Shown here piece by piece: positions 12,050 through 24,196 of a DNA stretch of 57,187 nucleotides; position 1 is the stretch's first letter; every line of letters starts with the position of its first letter. Made by a program: the position numbers and the translations under genes. The DNA comes from Scleroderma bovista (Eukaryota; Basidiomycota; Agaricomycetes; Boletales; Sclerodermataceae): positions 1 through 57,187 of the forward strand of contig JAYMGJ010000378.1 in NCBI GenBank assembly GCA_037178675.1. Reading direction: 5' to 3'. Below the pieces are notes generated by a model. The model made no database searches and was not told where the DNA came from. It saw nothing but the letters and a program-made list of their open reading frames with translations.

Positions 12050-12454
12050 GGCCGGAAAATCTTGAAATCCCCGGTGTGCTAGTGGATCCGTTGGCGCCTT
12101 GCTGTTGGGATGCTTCCACCTGCTACTTCCCAGGAACTCACAGGTATCACACTCGTAGTTTGGAAGGCGGATTCCAGTGAATGCAAATCGACGTTTTGTA
12201 AACAACGGTGGGTAAGTAGAGATGGGTGGCCAAAAGTTAAACGGAAACCAAGCGACAACCCCAACAATGTCTAAGGCTACAGTGAAACGATAAATGAACA
12301 ATAATGGTTACGAAGGAGGAAAGAAAGAATATGCCACAAATGCAGTCGTCAACTTATGCTTAGTCCATGCAGTGTCAAATATCCAGTGATAACGCTCAAC
12401 ATCACCACCCGAACGAGGAACGAAAGAATTGTAGATGCGGTCCTCGTCCAAACT

Positions 12455-13600
12455 CTAGCACGCAAGGGGAATTTGCGTAAACAAGTCAGTAGCACCGACA
12501 CCGAGTCCATCAGACGTGGAGAAGGCAGCGTAGCAAAATTGCCCACTGTGAGTGAAGCCGCCAGTCAGCCCGGAACAGGGATAAGCCCCATCCAGGAAGT
12601 GCTCTCGATACCCAATTCCTTCGCTATCGACCTGTTGGAACTGAGGGAAGTCACTTCGGAAAGTGTTGGTCGATTCATAGCTGCTTGCATCGATGAAGGA
12701 GTTCTCGTTGGAGAGAAGCGGGGGCAGAGGCGAAGGCACCCAAGAATCGAGGCTATTCAGGTAGCACAGTGCGAAGTATGGAGCTTCTTGCTGGGGAGCC
12801 GTGGGTATCTGGGGACATGACACGACAGCTGAGGCATGTTCAGTTTCTTGAAATAATGCCTCCGTAGTGCATCCAAGTAAAGAAGGGTAAGCCATAGGAT
12901 CGTTGCACGGAAAAGTGCGAGGAGAGAGTTCGGTCTCATAGCCAGGGTAGGTGTACTTGGCTGCCACTACGGGGTATGGTTCGGCCATGGAGTATGCGGG
13001 TGCCTCAAGAAGCCCTTGGAGCTCAGGAAGTAGATCGTCAACATTTGTGGAGAAGCTAGAGCCTGAGCCCTCGCTAGAAGATGGCGAACAGGTAAAGTAT
13101 GGCGAGGGCCTCCGTTTCCGGCGAGGCACTTTGCGGGCAGCCTCCTCAGAACGGATTGATCTCTTGGCCTTGGGCTCGTACCCATGGACACTTCTGCGAT
13201 GACGCGTAAGGGAGCCGGGATCAGAAGTCGAGTAGGTGCAACCGGGATGGCAGCATTTGTTGGGGCGTTCGCCAGTGCTAATGAGGACGGGGTAAACTGA
13301 CATTCCATTCTTTGACGAATCCAAATCGACTTACTGTGTATGCAAGTGTGTCGCCAAGTTCGAACGCTGGAGGGTCTTATAACCGCACCCTTCATAGGGA
13401 CAACCGAACATCCTGATAACTTTTGTGTAAGTTTCTCTTGACTCTGAAGGGTATGGGGAAGATCCATACAGCTCATCCTTGTTAGCTGCGTGCGTCCGCA
13501 TATGACGCGGGAGATCAGCCTTCCGGCTCAGTTTCTTGCCGCAAATGTGGCACGCTCCCGGTTCCTGTCCGCAACATTGAATACACGCGAAAAGACTCAT
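12455..13600 (-). CDS. C2H2 zinc-finger transcription factor
   Basis: Two exons (intron 13278-13334) give 363 codons in phase. Near the N-terminus are three fingers: CHICGKKLSRKADLPRHMRTH, CPYEGCGYKTLQRSNLATHLHTH and CCHPGCTYSTSDPGSLTRHRRSVH. The splice junction recreates a canonical HTGERP linker between fingers two and three. A basic stretch (KAKRSIRSEEAARKVPRRKRR) follows and may be a nuclear signal. The rest is a Ser/Pro-rich tail typical of an activation region. This is likely a sequence-specific DNA-binding regulator of the fungal C2H2 type. The start ATG at 13600 lies only 15 codons before the first finger. Confidence 0.82.
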
Positions 13601-15030
13601 TGAAGATTACATACAAGTGCAGGAGAGACGCGAGTGACGGGCATCTTGTAGGAATAGATATGGTGTGAAGAATTCAAGTGGGTACGAAAGGTGTTGTGTG
13701 AAGGCTGGAGAAGCAGGGGAAGGAGCGGATCAGACAGTGGGTGCCAGTGGGGGTGTTCCCTCCCTGCTTTCACGCGCCTCCTTTATGACATTCCACTCAC
13801 CGTGTCATGACCACTCGATATCGGATTGCTTCTGTTCACTTTACCCAGCCACCGACTAAAATTCCCTATTTTGGTGATTTTCTAACAGCAATCATACGGG
13901 GTGGTCAAAGCACCAGGAGTGTGCCACCCGCGTAGGATGCTGAGCCACTCGGTTAGAAAACATATGTCGGAAACGGTAAAATCCTTGATTGCTTCTGAAA
14001 ATGTTTGGAAAATTGCCACTGTCGGAAATTTTGGAGGTGCAATGGTTCACGTCGCCCTAGTTAAAAAAACATATCTCATAGTCGTGAAAAGCACGAGAAT
14101 CTGATGTGAGCGGTTGAAATGTACACACCATATAGGCATAGTCTGACGACGCTGCACTGTTATTGAATTACGTTGCACGGAAGACTGATCTCCTGAACCC
14201 GGGCGACTTTCGTTATATTTCATTACACCTCCCACTGTTGCATAGCGCACGGGGGGATACTATAGCGTTATATACTCCATCTCATCACGCTTCCGATTAA
14301 AAAACCTGACACAAATCAAAACAGTTAGGGCCAAATCCAAGAAATTAGTCGCTGCGAAGTAAGGCAAGCCCCGATGGCAAAATACTTAGCAAATAAAAAT
14401 CAACCCGGCGTGGCGATTGTTGAAAATCAACGAAGAAATGAAGGCTCACATATCCCAATCCCGCCCACTATTCTCTTTCCCATTATACTTCCCGGAGCAC
14501 TAGCGCGAGACGCGTGCAGAGCATATAGACCCGTCGCGACGAATGCACCGCTTCCGATTATCCTACAAGTGAAGCAGTCTTGTTGGGAGCTTGACTGTTG
14601 GTGTGTTGATGACGAAGCTACAGGGGAAGCCAATGGTGAATGAGCGATGGTGCCGTGTTCAGTTCGCATTGCGGACGTGGGCTGAAGCGCTGACGGCCTC
14701 AGTATCGAAGACTAGATCTCTCCGCTTATGTGAAACAACAAAGAGTGGGCTGGTTGTGTAGATATCTCAGTGGGATAAAGAATTTTGAAGACCTCGCCGC
14801 CGCGTACAAGTTGAAGTTATGACGTTTATCATTATGTCAGCCAATAACTACTGTTGCAGATTAATGATGGTAGATATATCATACTACCAGATTGCTACGT
14901 GGTAAGGAGTGCGTAAGTAGGTATTGGAGTTACAGGACTGAAATATAAGTAACGAGCGTGATTAAAATTGATAGTAATGTTGGTAGAAGGGAATCCAAAA
15001 CGGCGGCTGCCTGCAATACTTTTGCGGTGC
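13601..15030. other. Intergenic
   Basis: No supportable gene. Open frames at 13665-14643 lack family signal or splice support. AT-rich stretches occur at 13860-14400. Confidence 0.4.
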
Positions 15031-15851
15031 CTAGTAATCACCATTCGTGAAGACGGCGGGGAAGGGAAGGTCTTCCTTATTCCAGTAGCCCAACTCAACC
15101 ATCCATTCGCCGCACAAACACCCTTCACGACCAGTGGTGTGAACGGGGATCCCAACTTCAGGTTCAAGAGTAGAGAAATTGATCTCCAAACGGAGTGCCT
15201 CAGACTGTAGCGTCCACTCCGTTTCCTCTTCGGGCTTTATAAGCCACCTGTTGTCGCGCACTACGTGCTGCTCGTAAAGTTCGTAAAGGAGTAGGTGGGC
15301 AGGAACGTTCTTCCTGCCGCCGGGAGTGTCGAGGTAGTAACACCCACCAGTTGTACTGTTCAGCGCAGCCGACTGTTCCATGATTTCCAGAAAATCATGG
15401 GGCCAAACACGTCCTTGCCAGGGGATGCTCGAGGAATGTGACATGGAAGATGAGCTGTCCGAATCTGCATCGTTAGACGATCCGCTTTCACGGCTGCTCC
15501 TCAGAGGGGCAGAAGCCCTATGTCTCGCCGCATTACGATCCCCGTTACGAAGTATACCTGTGGAAAGGGTACCTTTTCTGGCACTGTTGAGGAAACATTA
15601 TTACGCAATACATAATAAAGAGGATAGTATCGTACTGTTTATGCCAGTGAATGAGCAGACCTCTCTTAGTAGAGGTGGTATAACTACACCCGAGAGCAGG
15701 GCAAGGAAATAAACTGCAGGGATGAGTGGAAGTGCCACGAAAAAGGCGAGCAGGCATACCTGTTCTTGTTCATGTGGGAAGAAATGTGCTTCTCCAGCTC
15801 TGCTGGGCTCCTGACAGTGTACGTGCACAAGGGGAAATTACAGGCACGTCG
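15031..15851 (-). CDS. Two-finger C2H2 zinc-finger protein
   Basis: Joining three exons on the minus strand gives two adjacent C2H2 fingers: CNFPLCTYTVRSPAELEKHI (closing H in SSHM) and CPALGCSYTTSTKRGLLI followed by HWHKH. A basic/Ser-rich linker ending SNDADSDSSSS comes next, then a ~135-residue C-terminal region starting SIPWQGRVWPHDFLEIM that I do not recognise. Introns end with CTGCAG near 15713 and CAACAG near 15591, and both preserve phase. The 5' end is unresolved: the frame is open to about 15851 (just after a CAG acceptor), but no in-phase start exon is certain. An ATG at 15921 is nearby but does not splice in frame with the sites I can see. It is probably a DNA-binding regulator related in style to the gene at 12.5 kb. 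Confidence 0.6.
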
Positions 15852-15859
15852 CTGAGGGA

Positions 15860-16396
15860 ACGACCATCAATACACGAGAATAGTTACACGACAATGGTAA
15901 ACGTGCCTTGTTCGATTCCATCGCCGTAGTGTGAAGGGTAAGAAATGCAGGGTATTGAGCAAGAACAAACGAGGGAATGATCAGATCTTCTCGGCGAATT
16001 GGAATGATAGGAGGACTGCTGAACAAGTCTACCAGGGTTATATATCCCTCCACCCTTCATCTATCCTTGTGGACGAACAATGTGAAGTCATGTTTCTAAG
16101 ACGCTTTAGTTTCTTTGTGTCGTGTTCCACAGTACTCGATGACTACTGCGGAGGACCTACCAAAGCATCTTCCATCGTATGGACAATAAAAAAAGTACTT
16201 TACCGGGAGAATTCGAGTTCCCCAGGACTCCTTTGTTGGCTCACAGCTAGGTCGTTGAGAATAAATCCAACATTAGTCTTGGTCCCAGAGTCGTCGAAGT
16301 ATCTGATGTTGAATATGTTTGGAACGAGACAGGGGATGAGTTCATCTTCCCACGAAGTCCGCAGAGTTATCATCATCGTCTTGCAACCTTTTCCTC
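15860..16396. other. Intergenic
   Basis: Lies between the divergent C2H2 and VHS-GAT genes. Probably contains both promoters; no other feature supported. Confidence 0.4.
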
Positions 16397-18126
16397 ATGT
16401 TGGGCAGCTCAGCGACTCCGTGGTTCAGAGCATCCCGTCTCGAAGTCCTCATCACCAACGCCTGTGATCCCTCCGTGCATGAGCCAAACTATGCCCAATA
16501 CATCGAGATCGCCGAATACATCAACTCAAAGAAGGCCAATACGTGAGTGTTTGCTATCTCGGTGGAATGGTAGCGGGCTCAACCGCGGTTTGCTCTCGAA
16601 TGTCCTCTGATACCCAAAGGCCCCGTGAAGCAGCTATGCTCACTGCGCGCCTTGCAAACCACCGGAACCCCCACATAGCCCTACTCGCACTCTCTCTGCT
16701 CGACACACTCGTCCAATCATGTGGGTATGCGTTTCATCTCCAAATAGCCACCAAGGACTTCCTTAACGAACTCGTCCGTCGCTTCCCTGAACGCCCCCCA
16801 CCTTTCCCCGGTCCCGTCATGTCCCGCATCTTGGAGCTCATACATGGGTGGAGGGAGGGTATATGTACAGAGTCTAGGTGGAAGGAGGATTTGGGCAACA
16901 TTCGGGACATGCATCGGTTATTGACGTTCAAAGGTTATCGGTTTAGGGATCTCCCGAGGAGAAATATATCAGAGCCTACCATGGTGCGTTATGATCTTTG
17001 TCTTCCGTCTGCATCGTGTCACCCACTGTGCCACCGTTTTAGACGCTCAAATCAGCTGAAGAGCTCGAAAACGAGGACCGCGAAGCTCAGTCCGCAAAGC
17101 TTCAAGAGCTCATCCGCCGAGGAACACCGCGTGACCTTGCTGCAGCGCAAGAACTTATGAAATCTCTCGCCGGAGCGAACCCAGACACTAAACCTGACTA
17201 TCGCGCCCAAGCCTTAGCCGAACTCGCTAAGCTACAGAGCAAGGTCGTGTTACTGAATGAGATGTTGGATAACGTCGATGCTGAAAGGGGCGAGAAATTT
17301 GCAAAAGGTGATGCATATGATGTGAGTGCTTCTTTCAAGAATATTGTAACTTTGAATTTTATTTTTATCCACCATCTGATTTTCTACAGCAAGTAGCTAC
17401 CATCCTCAAATCAGCCCGCCCCCAACTCCAGAAATGGGTCTCAGACGCGGAGTCAGACGACCCTGAATCTTTAAGTACGCGCGTGTGCTCTTCGTAGTGT
17501 TATAGCCATGTACTGACACTCGTCCACTAATAGGCGCCTTCTTGGAAGCAAATGACCAGATTAATACTGTCGTTGCCCGTTTCGAAGCCTTCCAAAGAGG
17601 GGACCTCGCCGCTGTCGCGTCAATACCGACCACTGTGGGCTCGACATCAACAGACAACACGGGGTTGTCACTCATCGATCTCGATGACGGGCCATCAAAC
17701 TCAGTGACTGGGAACTCTGCAGATGATCTTGCAGGTTTGTTTGGTTCTTCTGCACCATCACCAGCGCCCACTCAGCTGCCGTCGGTTAACAACGCCACCC
17801 ACCCCTCGATATCCTCTCCGTTCCCATTATCTCAACGACAAGGGCAACAATTCGGATCGATAATGTTACCCGGCACGCCCACGCCAACATCTTCACCACC
17901 AGTGGGAATAGGTATAGGTTCGATGATGCGCACCCAGTCTCCTGTGCAACACCCAAATCCTGGGATGAGTGCGCCACAGTTCATGAGCATTGTCCGGCCA
18001 AACACACAGTCCCAACCGTCTTTGGTCGGCCAGCAACATCCAATACATCCATCGCAATCGCAATCTCAACAGTCTAGTAGAACCCAAAACCGGGATCCGT
18101 TTGCTGACCTTGTGGGGCTTTTCTAA
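16397..18126 (+). CDS. VHS-GAT domain vesicle-sorting adaptor (GGA/TOM1-like)
   Basis: Five exons (16397-16542, 16620-16983, 17043-17321, 17390-17474, 17534-18126) total 489 codons. The VHS domain spans roughly residues 10-155, with LEVLITNACDPSVHEPNYAQ, IEIAEYINSKKANTPREAAM and HIALLALSLLDTLVQSCGY. A GAT domain follows at about 200-350 (ELIRRGTPRDLAAAQELMK, then LNEMLDNVDAE and the third helix ending FLEANDQINTVVARFEAF). The tail is Ser/Pro/Gln-rich, with LIDLDD as a possible clathrin-box-like element and a terminal DPFADLVGLF containing a DPF adaptor motif. No gamma-ear (GAE) domain is present, unlike classical GGAs. VHS-GAT proteins bind ubiquitinated cargo and act at the trans-Golgi/endosome. 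The start ATG lies just upstream of the VHS domain. Confidence 0.85.
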
Positions 18127-18422
18127 GGCAATACAATATAAAGATGTACGTGGGAGGTGGATACACGTCAATGGATGTAGATGTTTTCTATCCCTTGGTT
18201 ATATCATTGTGTTGGAAGTCAACGGTCATCGGTGATATCGTTTTTTGTTGTATACGTATCCGATACCACCCATATTCATGGATGGACTGTATACTACATC
18301 CGTCCGCCCGAATGGAACGTTTCTCCGTACCCGCCTTTTCCGACTTGCGCCAAAGACAATACATATACAAAGGAGAAGTAAATTTAAAGAGTCACAGCCC
18401 AAACAGCACGAGCATAATTCTC

Positions 18423-20548
18423 AGAGAATCTCCACGGCATTCCGAACACTGATTACATATGGCCATGACGCTTCTCCACAGGGTCATATAGCACCTCACG
18501 TATTTTATCGGTTCCCCTGCGTACCCACTCACTGGGGGGGACGTCTTCGTTCTCGGGACACGGCGGGAAGAGGTGGTTATTATCTGGGTGGAAGACCCAG
18601 TCAGCAGGTTGTGGGGGTGGTCGGGAAGTCAACGCATGAAGCTCTTTTTCTGATGGTGCATAGAAAAGAGATTTTCACTCCGTCAGCACGTGATAAGGAG
18701 GCAAGAAAAGAAATTACGGATGTTTTGAACGAAGTCGTTCAGAGGCTGGGCGGTGAAGAGTGCATTAGATACTATGGACAGCTTGATCGACTTCTACATA
18801 CTAAATCATTCTTGTCATACCCTGGACAAAACGTTTCACCGTTAGAGGATGTAACGACAAAATAAATGAACGACGCGCCAAATGGATCTAGGAACAACAA
18901 GGCATCAGTAGGTCCAACGCCCAATATTTGCACGGTACTCACTGTTAATCTCTGCCCCAGCAAGGAGGAAACCGAAGAACATGAAGCACTGGAAAATTGT
19001 ATGACATATGACCTAAGCTCAAACACCTTTCAATCTTACCGCAAGAACAGTAGCAGGGATGGTGAACCAGCCTAGAGTCGCCAAGGTTTGGAATGGCTAT
19101 TGGCGACTGAGACAGTTGTTATCTCGGGGTCATCTAACCAGCACTCACCAAAATCAGGCAGTAAATGATCGTCAGCAACCATAAGTGCTTTGAGTATCTA
19201 TAACACTGTGGATCAGAAGGTCGTCAATCTGGGTAGAAAATGGAGACAGTACACAACTGTGGTGGTTGAGATTCTTTCCATCTCCGTGAGCGCGTCGACG
19301 AGACTGTTTAGTGATGAATGAAATGAGACTGTAGTAGGCGCCTTCAGCCGCTTACTATTTAACAACCGGACCGAATTTTAACTTACACATGGCTGTAAAC
19401 CCTATCATTGGGGACATTCTAGGGTTTCTTTCTTCCAATGCTGCGACATACGAGCTCTGATTTGGTTTATTAATTGTCCAGTCACAGGTTGTGTTTCACT
19501 CACCAAGTAAAAGGATATCTCAAGTGGGACGTTGTGAATGGCCACTTTATGGCGTGATCGCGCTTGAGTTGGGAGTTCATCTCCTGGTACATCGTTCCAT
19601 AGACGCTTGCACTGGGCCACGACTGAATTGTCACGGGGGTTCTCAGCCGGCATCAGATGCTTGCACGAACGTGATCCACTTCCTTCACTTGCACCATTCG
19701 TGGATGGATGTCGAGCACGGCTCGCTGTTTCAGTAGGGACGCCCAAGGGAAATGTCAGGGTCCGTTGGAGCGTAGAACTACGATAAGTTTCTTGGCGAGA
19801 CATACACTTCTCTGCATCATCTCCGTTCCTGGGTGGAAGATGGTGTACATCACGAGATGGAATGTTTGAGGGGAGAGAGTACTTGGGGAGGAATCGCACA
19901 AATGCATAGAGGTCTTGATACTCAATACCATCTTCTTTACGTAAATAGTGCTTGACAGCGACAGCATAGGCCGCCAGCAAGTTGATCATGGTCTTCTTCT
20001 CAATGAGGGTCTCGGCCTTGCACTTGTCAAGAAGATCCTGATCTTCGGGGCCCACCTCAACACCGACGGCGTTCTCTGTAGACCATAGAAGCAGGTTACC
20101 ATGTAAGCTTTAACTGGTTACATTTTCACTATGGACAAACCTGGGACGTGAAACCAGATCGCCCGGGAAAAAGTGCGAGTGGCAAATAAGATTTGAGCCC
20201 ACAATTTCCTCGCTTCCTTATACCGGTCCCAACTAGTGGACGTGCCGAAGGAAATGACGAAGCCCAAGACAGTACCCAGCCTACGAAGGGCCGCAAGAAT
20301 AAAAAGATTACGCAGATACTAGTGTAGATATCACGTACACGGTGAGAAGGGTCGACTGCAACGACACGTTCCAAGCGTAGTGGTGAATGAGGCAGACTCC
20401 AGTTGCCCACACCCCGTAGAAAAAGAGAATACGCCAGCTGCGAAAAATGGCGATTGCCCACAAGTGATGGACAAATGAACATACGCGTTCAGCGGTGTAA
20501 AATAATGGGGACCCTAACATGAGCAGGAGGTATAATATCAGCTCTGAA
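18423..20548 (-). repeat. Inverted segmental duplication, arm 2
   Basis: Reverse-complement counterpart of 4512-6588. Homology covers all bestrophin exons and introns from the first coding exon to ~250 bp past the stop. At the distal side similarity stops near 18423; at the proximal side it stops near 20548, upstream of which the two loci differ. The ~11.8 kb between the arms is not duplicated. Confidence 0.8.
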
Positions 20549-20616
20549 AATGCAATCAAATTCCAACGCACCTCTCGTCGGCATGTCTCGACAATAGGGA
20601 ATGACGCCTTGCTCAA
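18683..20616 (-). CDS. Bestrophin-like (UPF0187) membrane channel protein, copy 2
   Basis: The exon structure mirrors copy 1. Landmarks are LGTVLGFVISFGTSTSWDRY, KEARKLWAQ, FHVPENAVG, the variable loop, NVPLEISFYL, SFHSSLNSLVDALTEMER, SKHLWLLTIIYCLILPFQ, LGWFTIPATVLA, FFGFLLAGAEI and NNPFGYDKNDLPL, with stop TGA at 18683-18685. The same 9-nt micro-exon is at 18879-18887, but its donor reads GC rather than GT, a single transition from copy 1. No frameshift or internal stop was found, so both copies may be active. The first Met at 20616 lies 34 residues before the region aligned with copy 1. That N-terminal extension is unique to this copy and uncertain. Confidence 0.75.
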
Positions 20617-21360
20617 TGAGTTTCACTCGAGCTGGAATCGCAGGGAGTTATCAATGGGAGGGGCGCTATGATTCGAAAAATCCTTCCGCGGGAAGGCTTA
20701 TATAGTCCAAGGTATATGCAATAAAATCACTTGTCAAAGAAGCATACAGGCACCAGAAGCTGCGAAGTGGCGCTCGTTACTTTGACTCTGTAAGTCATAC
20801 GGAACCGTCATGAACTTGTTGTGCGTTTTTTTGCTGAAAGGTCACGCATGTGCGTGGACAAGTAGGAAAAAGATCCTGAAGTCTCACTTGCTGCTTCATG
20901 AACATCATACAGTGCACAAGGAGTGTTGTGCGACCTGTTATCATTCCGGAGCTTATACCATCAAGATTTTGAGAAGGAACTGGAACTGAAACTGGATAGA
21001 TTGGCTGGCTACGCAGCCGAATAGCACAAAGTATTGACTTACATCAGTCAGAATCTGGAAACCTTCCTCACATCATACTGCTCTTGTAGCTACGTGTGAC
21101 ACAAACAGGGAGAAAGGAGAACTGAGGAATGAGTGGTGCAAGTGGAGAGAAATAGTGAGTTGGTCGATCAGATCAAAGACATGCCGCAGAGTGGGTAATC
21201 CGTGGGGGAGGGTGAGACGGAGCCGACTAGTGCAGAAGCCAGAAACGAATGTATATGATGGGAAAGGGTTGAAAGAACCAATGGCCTTCTGAACGAATAC
21301 ATTGGTGGGAAGACTACCCCGCCGATAGTTCCCGCAGGAACGTCAGGTGGGAAGAGGCCG
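20617..21360. other. Intergenic
   Basis: No supportable coding region or RNA gene. Contains the upstream region of bestrophin copy 2. Confidence 0.35.
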
Positions 21361-21690
21361 CTACTTGGCTGCCACATTGCCGTTGCTGTCGTCATCCTGG
21401 AGGATGTCAATGTCCACATTAGGGATTTGAGGAACACTTGTGGTATTCATAATGGGTCTGCGAAATTCATACTCTCAAGAATGGGAGGTTTGGTATACTC
21501 GAGTGCTGTCATGTAAACATACACATACAATTTATGCCCTCGTGGAATCACAGCGAGTTGTAGAATAAACCATGGCGAGATGAGTGCAGTACTTGCTGAA
21601 ATATCCGTGGTGGAACGCGGCGGTGGGGAGAGACGAATGTTACGTAACGCGGTGGCTGTCCACGGAACTTCAATTGCAGATACTGCGCTG
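21361..21690 (-). CDS. C-terminal exons of an unknown protein
   Basis: Two exons join in phase. One begins after an AACAG acceptor near 21690 and reads SAVSAIEVPWTATALRNI, then ISPWFILQLAVIPRGHKL to a GTATGT donor near 21530. The second reads PIMNTTSVPQIPNVDIDIL and ends in an acidic tail with stop TAG at 21361. I do not recognise the family. The 5' part would lie where the LINE element now sits (21.8-26.1 kb), so the gene may have been cut by that insertion. The call rests on splice phase only. Confidence 0.35.
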
Positions 21691-22090
21691 TTAAGATAGG
21701 AATGAAATGAAATAAAGATACGGCCGACTACGCTATACAAAGCTCAGGCCAAATAAGACCTCGCCGGCACTAACAGTAACAAAGAGCAGAGCAGACAAGA
21801 GGAGAGAGAGAGTACTACAGAGAAACTACTATAGCAGATGAGACAAGTGCTCAGGTAAGTTTACACGTGGTACAGTAGAAGGCAAATGAAATGACCGACT
21901 ACGCAAACGTCGTTTAAAATCTGCCCAAAGATGAGCAGCGAGACGGATGGAATGAGTGTGCCATGTTTGTGCGACCCAGATGAGAACCTTCTCAGACACG
22001 CGCAAATTGCGAGAACGACAAACCACAGCAAGTGAAGGTAAGACTCCAAGATAGTACATGGAGTGGACCTGCGGCCAGACATCCGCATCA

Positions 22091-24133
22091 TCACAGAAGA
22101 GGTGATGAGCAATGGTGCAGAGAGCCTCCCCAACATAAGGCAGTTCTGCAGACAAAAGGTCGCTCGTCGCCTGCACCAGAGCCTGCAGATGAGACCCCCG
22201 AATCTCTGCAAAGGCAGAGCACTGGAAAAAAAATGTGATGAACGGTTTCAATGGCAGCACAGCCCATACGACAGCAGAGGGCGGTGTCCCCAAGCTGCCG
22301 GTAACAGATGTCTGCAGTGTCGAGTTGGGCTGAGCGCAGGTAGAGCTGGAGTGCTGCTGCAAACGCAGATGTAGCATGCAGGTAAGGATGAGTCGGTGGC
22401 GGATGAGAGTTGTACAGGAAATATGGCAAAGATCGGAGTGGGTGGAAAGATGAGTCTTGGGAGAGTACAAAAGCTAAAAGATGAGGTACAAAGCTAGAAA
22501 GGTTAGTTTCAATATAACCAAAGGAAGGGTGAAAAGGTGTAAACCGATCCATCGTGAAAGTTGGCACTGGCACAGGTGGTGGCACAAAAGGCTGACGCTG
22601 TGCCGAAGTAGCATACAGGTCAACTAGTTTGTTGGCGAGGGATGCTGGAGCAGTCAATGATGTATGAGCATAAACATGCTGAACTGAGCAATGAGGGTTA
22701 GCAACCACAAGAGACCGAAGCCATCAATACAAAGAACATGCAGAAGAAGAAGCAAAGGAAGGACGCAAGGAAGATGGTACAGCAGGAGCAGAAGTAATGC
22801 AATGAACCGATGGAAGGTGATCAGAAAAAATGGATACAAGGGAAGATGATGATGCTGACAAAAGAAAGCTCAAAATTAAAGCATAAACTTCACCATGCAG
22901 AATCGAAGCGTTAAGCCCCAGAGATGACAAGGACCCAACGTGAGATGACCCTAGGCAGAACACCAAGGACCCAACCACACACTAAGGCTCTGAGAGGATA
23001 GGACGCGAGTATCTAGAGCAAAGACCCAAGATGAGCTCGAATGGGGAGCCTCTGGGTGCTGGATTGCACGGTATATATACTACTATACACGAGGGCTACG
23101 CGAGGCTATCCATGAGGCTACGTGCAGGTAGAAGGCTATGTAATGACATCACTGTGGAGCTAAGGCTATGCGTAATGATGTCAAGGGTGGCAGCGTGTAC
23201 AGCACGAGGTACAGGTCTAGACTAGGTAGATAAGATAGAGGCTGTACACTAAGATAAGATGAACATTATCTAATCGCAGATTAGATAAGATAAAAAGTTG
23301 GACCGTAACACAACGAGAGAAGATGAGGCCATTACTGACGCAAAAGTGATGGAACAGGGCTGGTGTGGGAATGGTGATGCTGGCAGCATTGAGGCATCAC
23401 AAGCCACAATTGAACCATCGGAAAGGTGATGTGATGGGTAAGTGCTGAGACTTGATAAGGTCTTGAGATATGCTTCAGCAGTAGTACGCTGTGCAGAGGG
23501 GGAAAGCAGAAGTTCTGATGAAGGACCTTGTACGAGCTTTCCCCAAGGAAGAGACTGCAACCACTGATGGATGAAAGGCCAGTCCTTATAAGCGGCTGTA
23601 AAGCGTAAGTAGGCAGGGAGTTCTGAGGAGATGTGAAAGGAATGATGGACACCGGACATTATCCAAACCCACACATCAGATAGGTTGCAATAACCAGCCG
23701 AGGCCAGGTTGAGTAGAGTGCGAGCTGAGGGAGAGTGCGGGAGGAGGTTAGCCACATGATGGAGGGACACCTTGCCGCTGGAAATATATGATTGATCAGT
23801 GTCCACAAGCGAGAGACCGAGTGAGCGTAAAACTTGATGTGCGATAACCCAGGAGGAAGGGAGGGAGGCACAGCAAGTCGTAAAATGCTGGCAAAGGCCA
23901 GTGGGAGAGAATGGAGAAATGCAGTGGTTCAGCTGACACATCCAGTCATGATAGGTAATACAAGCCATAGTGTGGAAGGCCGGAAGAAAGTGATTCAAGT
24001 CACGAGCGAGACCAGATACTGCAGCAGCTGCATTCAAACGCGAGATAGAAGGAAAGTCAAACCCTCTAAAAGTAAGAGGCAGAGTAAGTAGGTGAGTATT
24101 AAAGTGGAATGGAAAGCCAAGGTATTCATACAC
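22091..24133 (-). pseudogene. LINE connector, RNase H and C-terminal zinc-finger-like remnants
   Basis: Downstream of the RT: a ~230-residue connector beginning FPFHFNTHLLTLPLTFRGFD, then LSDGSIVACDASMLPASPF, an RNase H first strand with its catalytic Asp (DGS). After the inserted ~330 bp block the RNase H continues with GSISSLG-like and HGEVYALILSFLL (the conserved Glu). The last part has CYRQLGDTALCC...CAAIETVHHIFF, a Cys/His cluster typical of the element's C-terminus. Several frame changes make it non-functional. Confidence 0.65.
22981..23310 (-). mobile_element. LTR-like insertion (possible solo LTR) inside the LINE
   Basis: Read on the minus strand this block starts TGTTACGGTCCAAC, a start common to fungal Gypsy-type LTRs. 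It contains short ATCTTATCTAAT repeats and a TATATATAC box, and ends near CCTTAG. It splits the LINE RNase H coding sequence between its first strand and the HGEVYAL segment, and the two coding halves resume on either side. A clean TG...CA pair and a perfect target duplication are not visible, so the borders may be off by a few bases. Confidence 0.45.
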
Positions 24134-24196
24134 GCGGTGAGCAATCTGAAAGTCCAGGAGAAGCGCATCAGCAGGAGTTAGGGGCTGGTATGCAAG

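Noticed and set aside
18245..18865. 206-codon plus-strand frame with EITDVLNEVVQRLGGEECIR, and its relative at 6208-6531 on the minus strand
   Set aside because: Both are antisense to the terminal exons of the two bestrophin genes. The spliced sense reading restores the NPFG and YDKNDL motifs, so these frames are shadows kept by the duplication.
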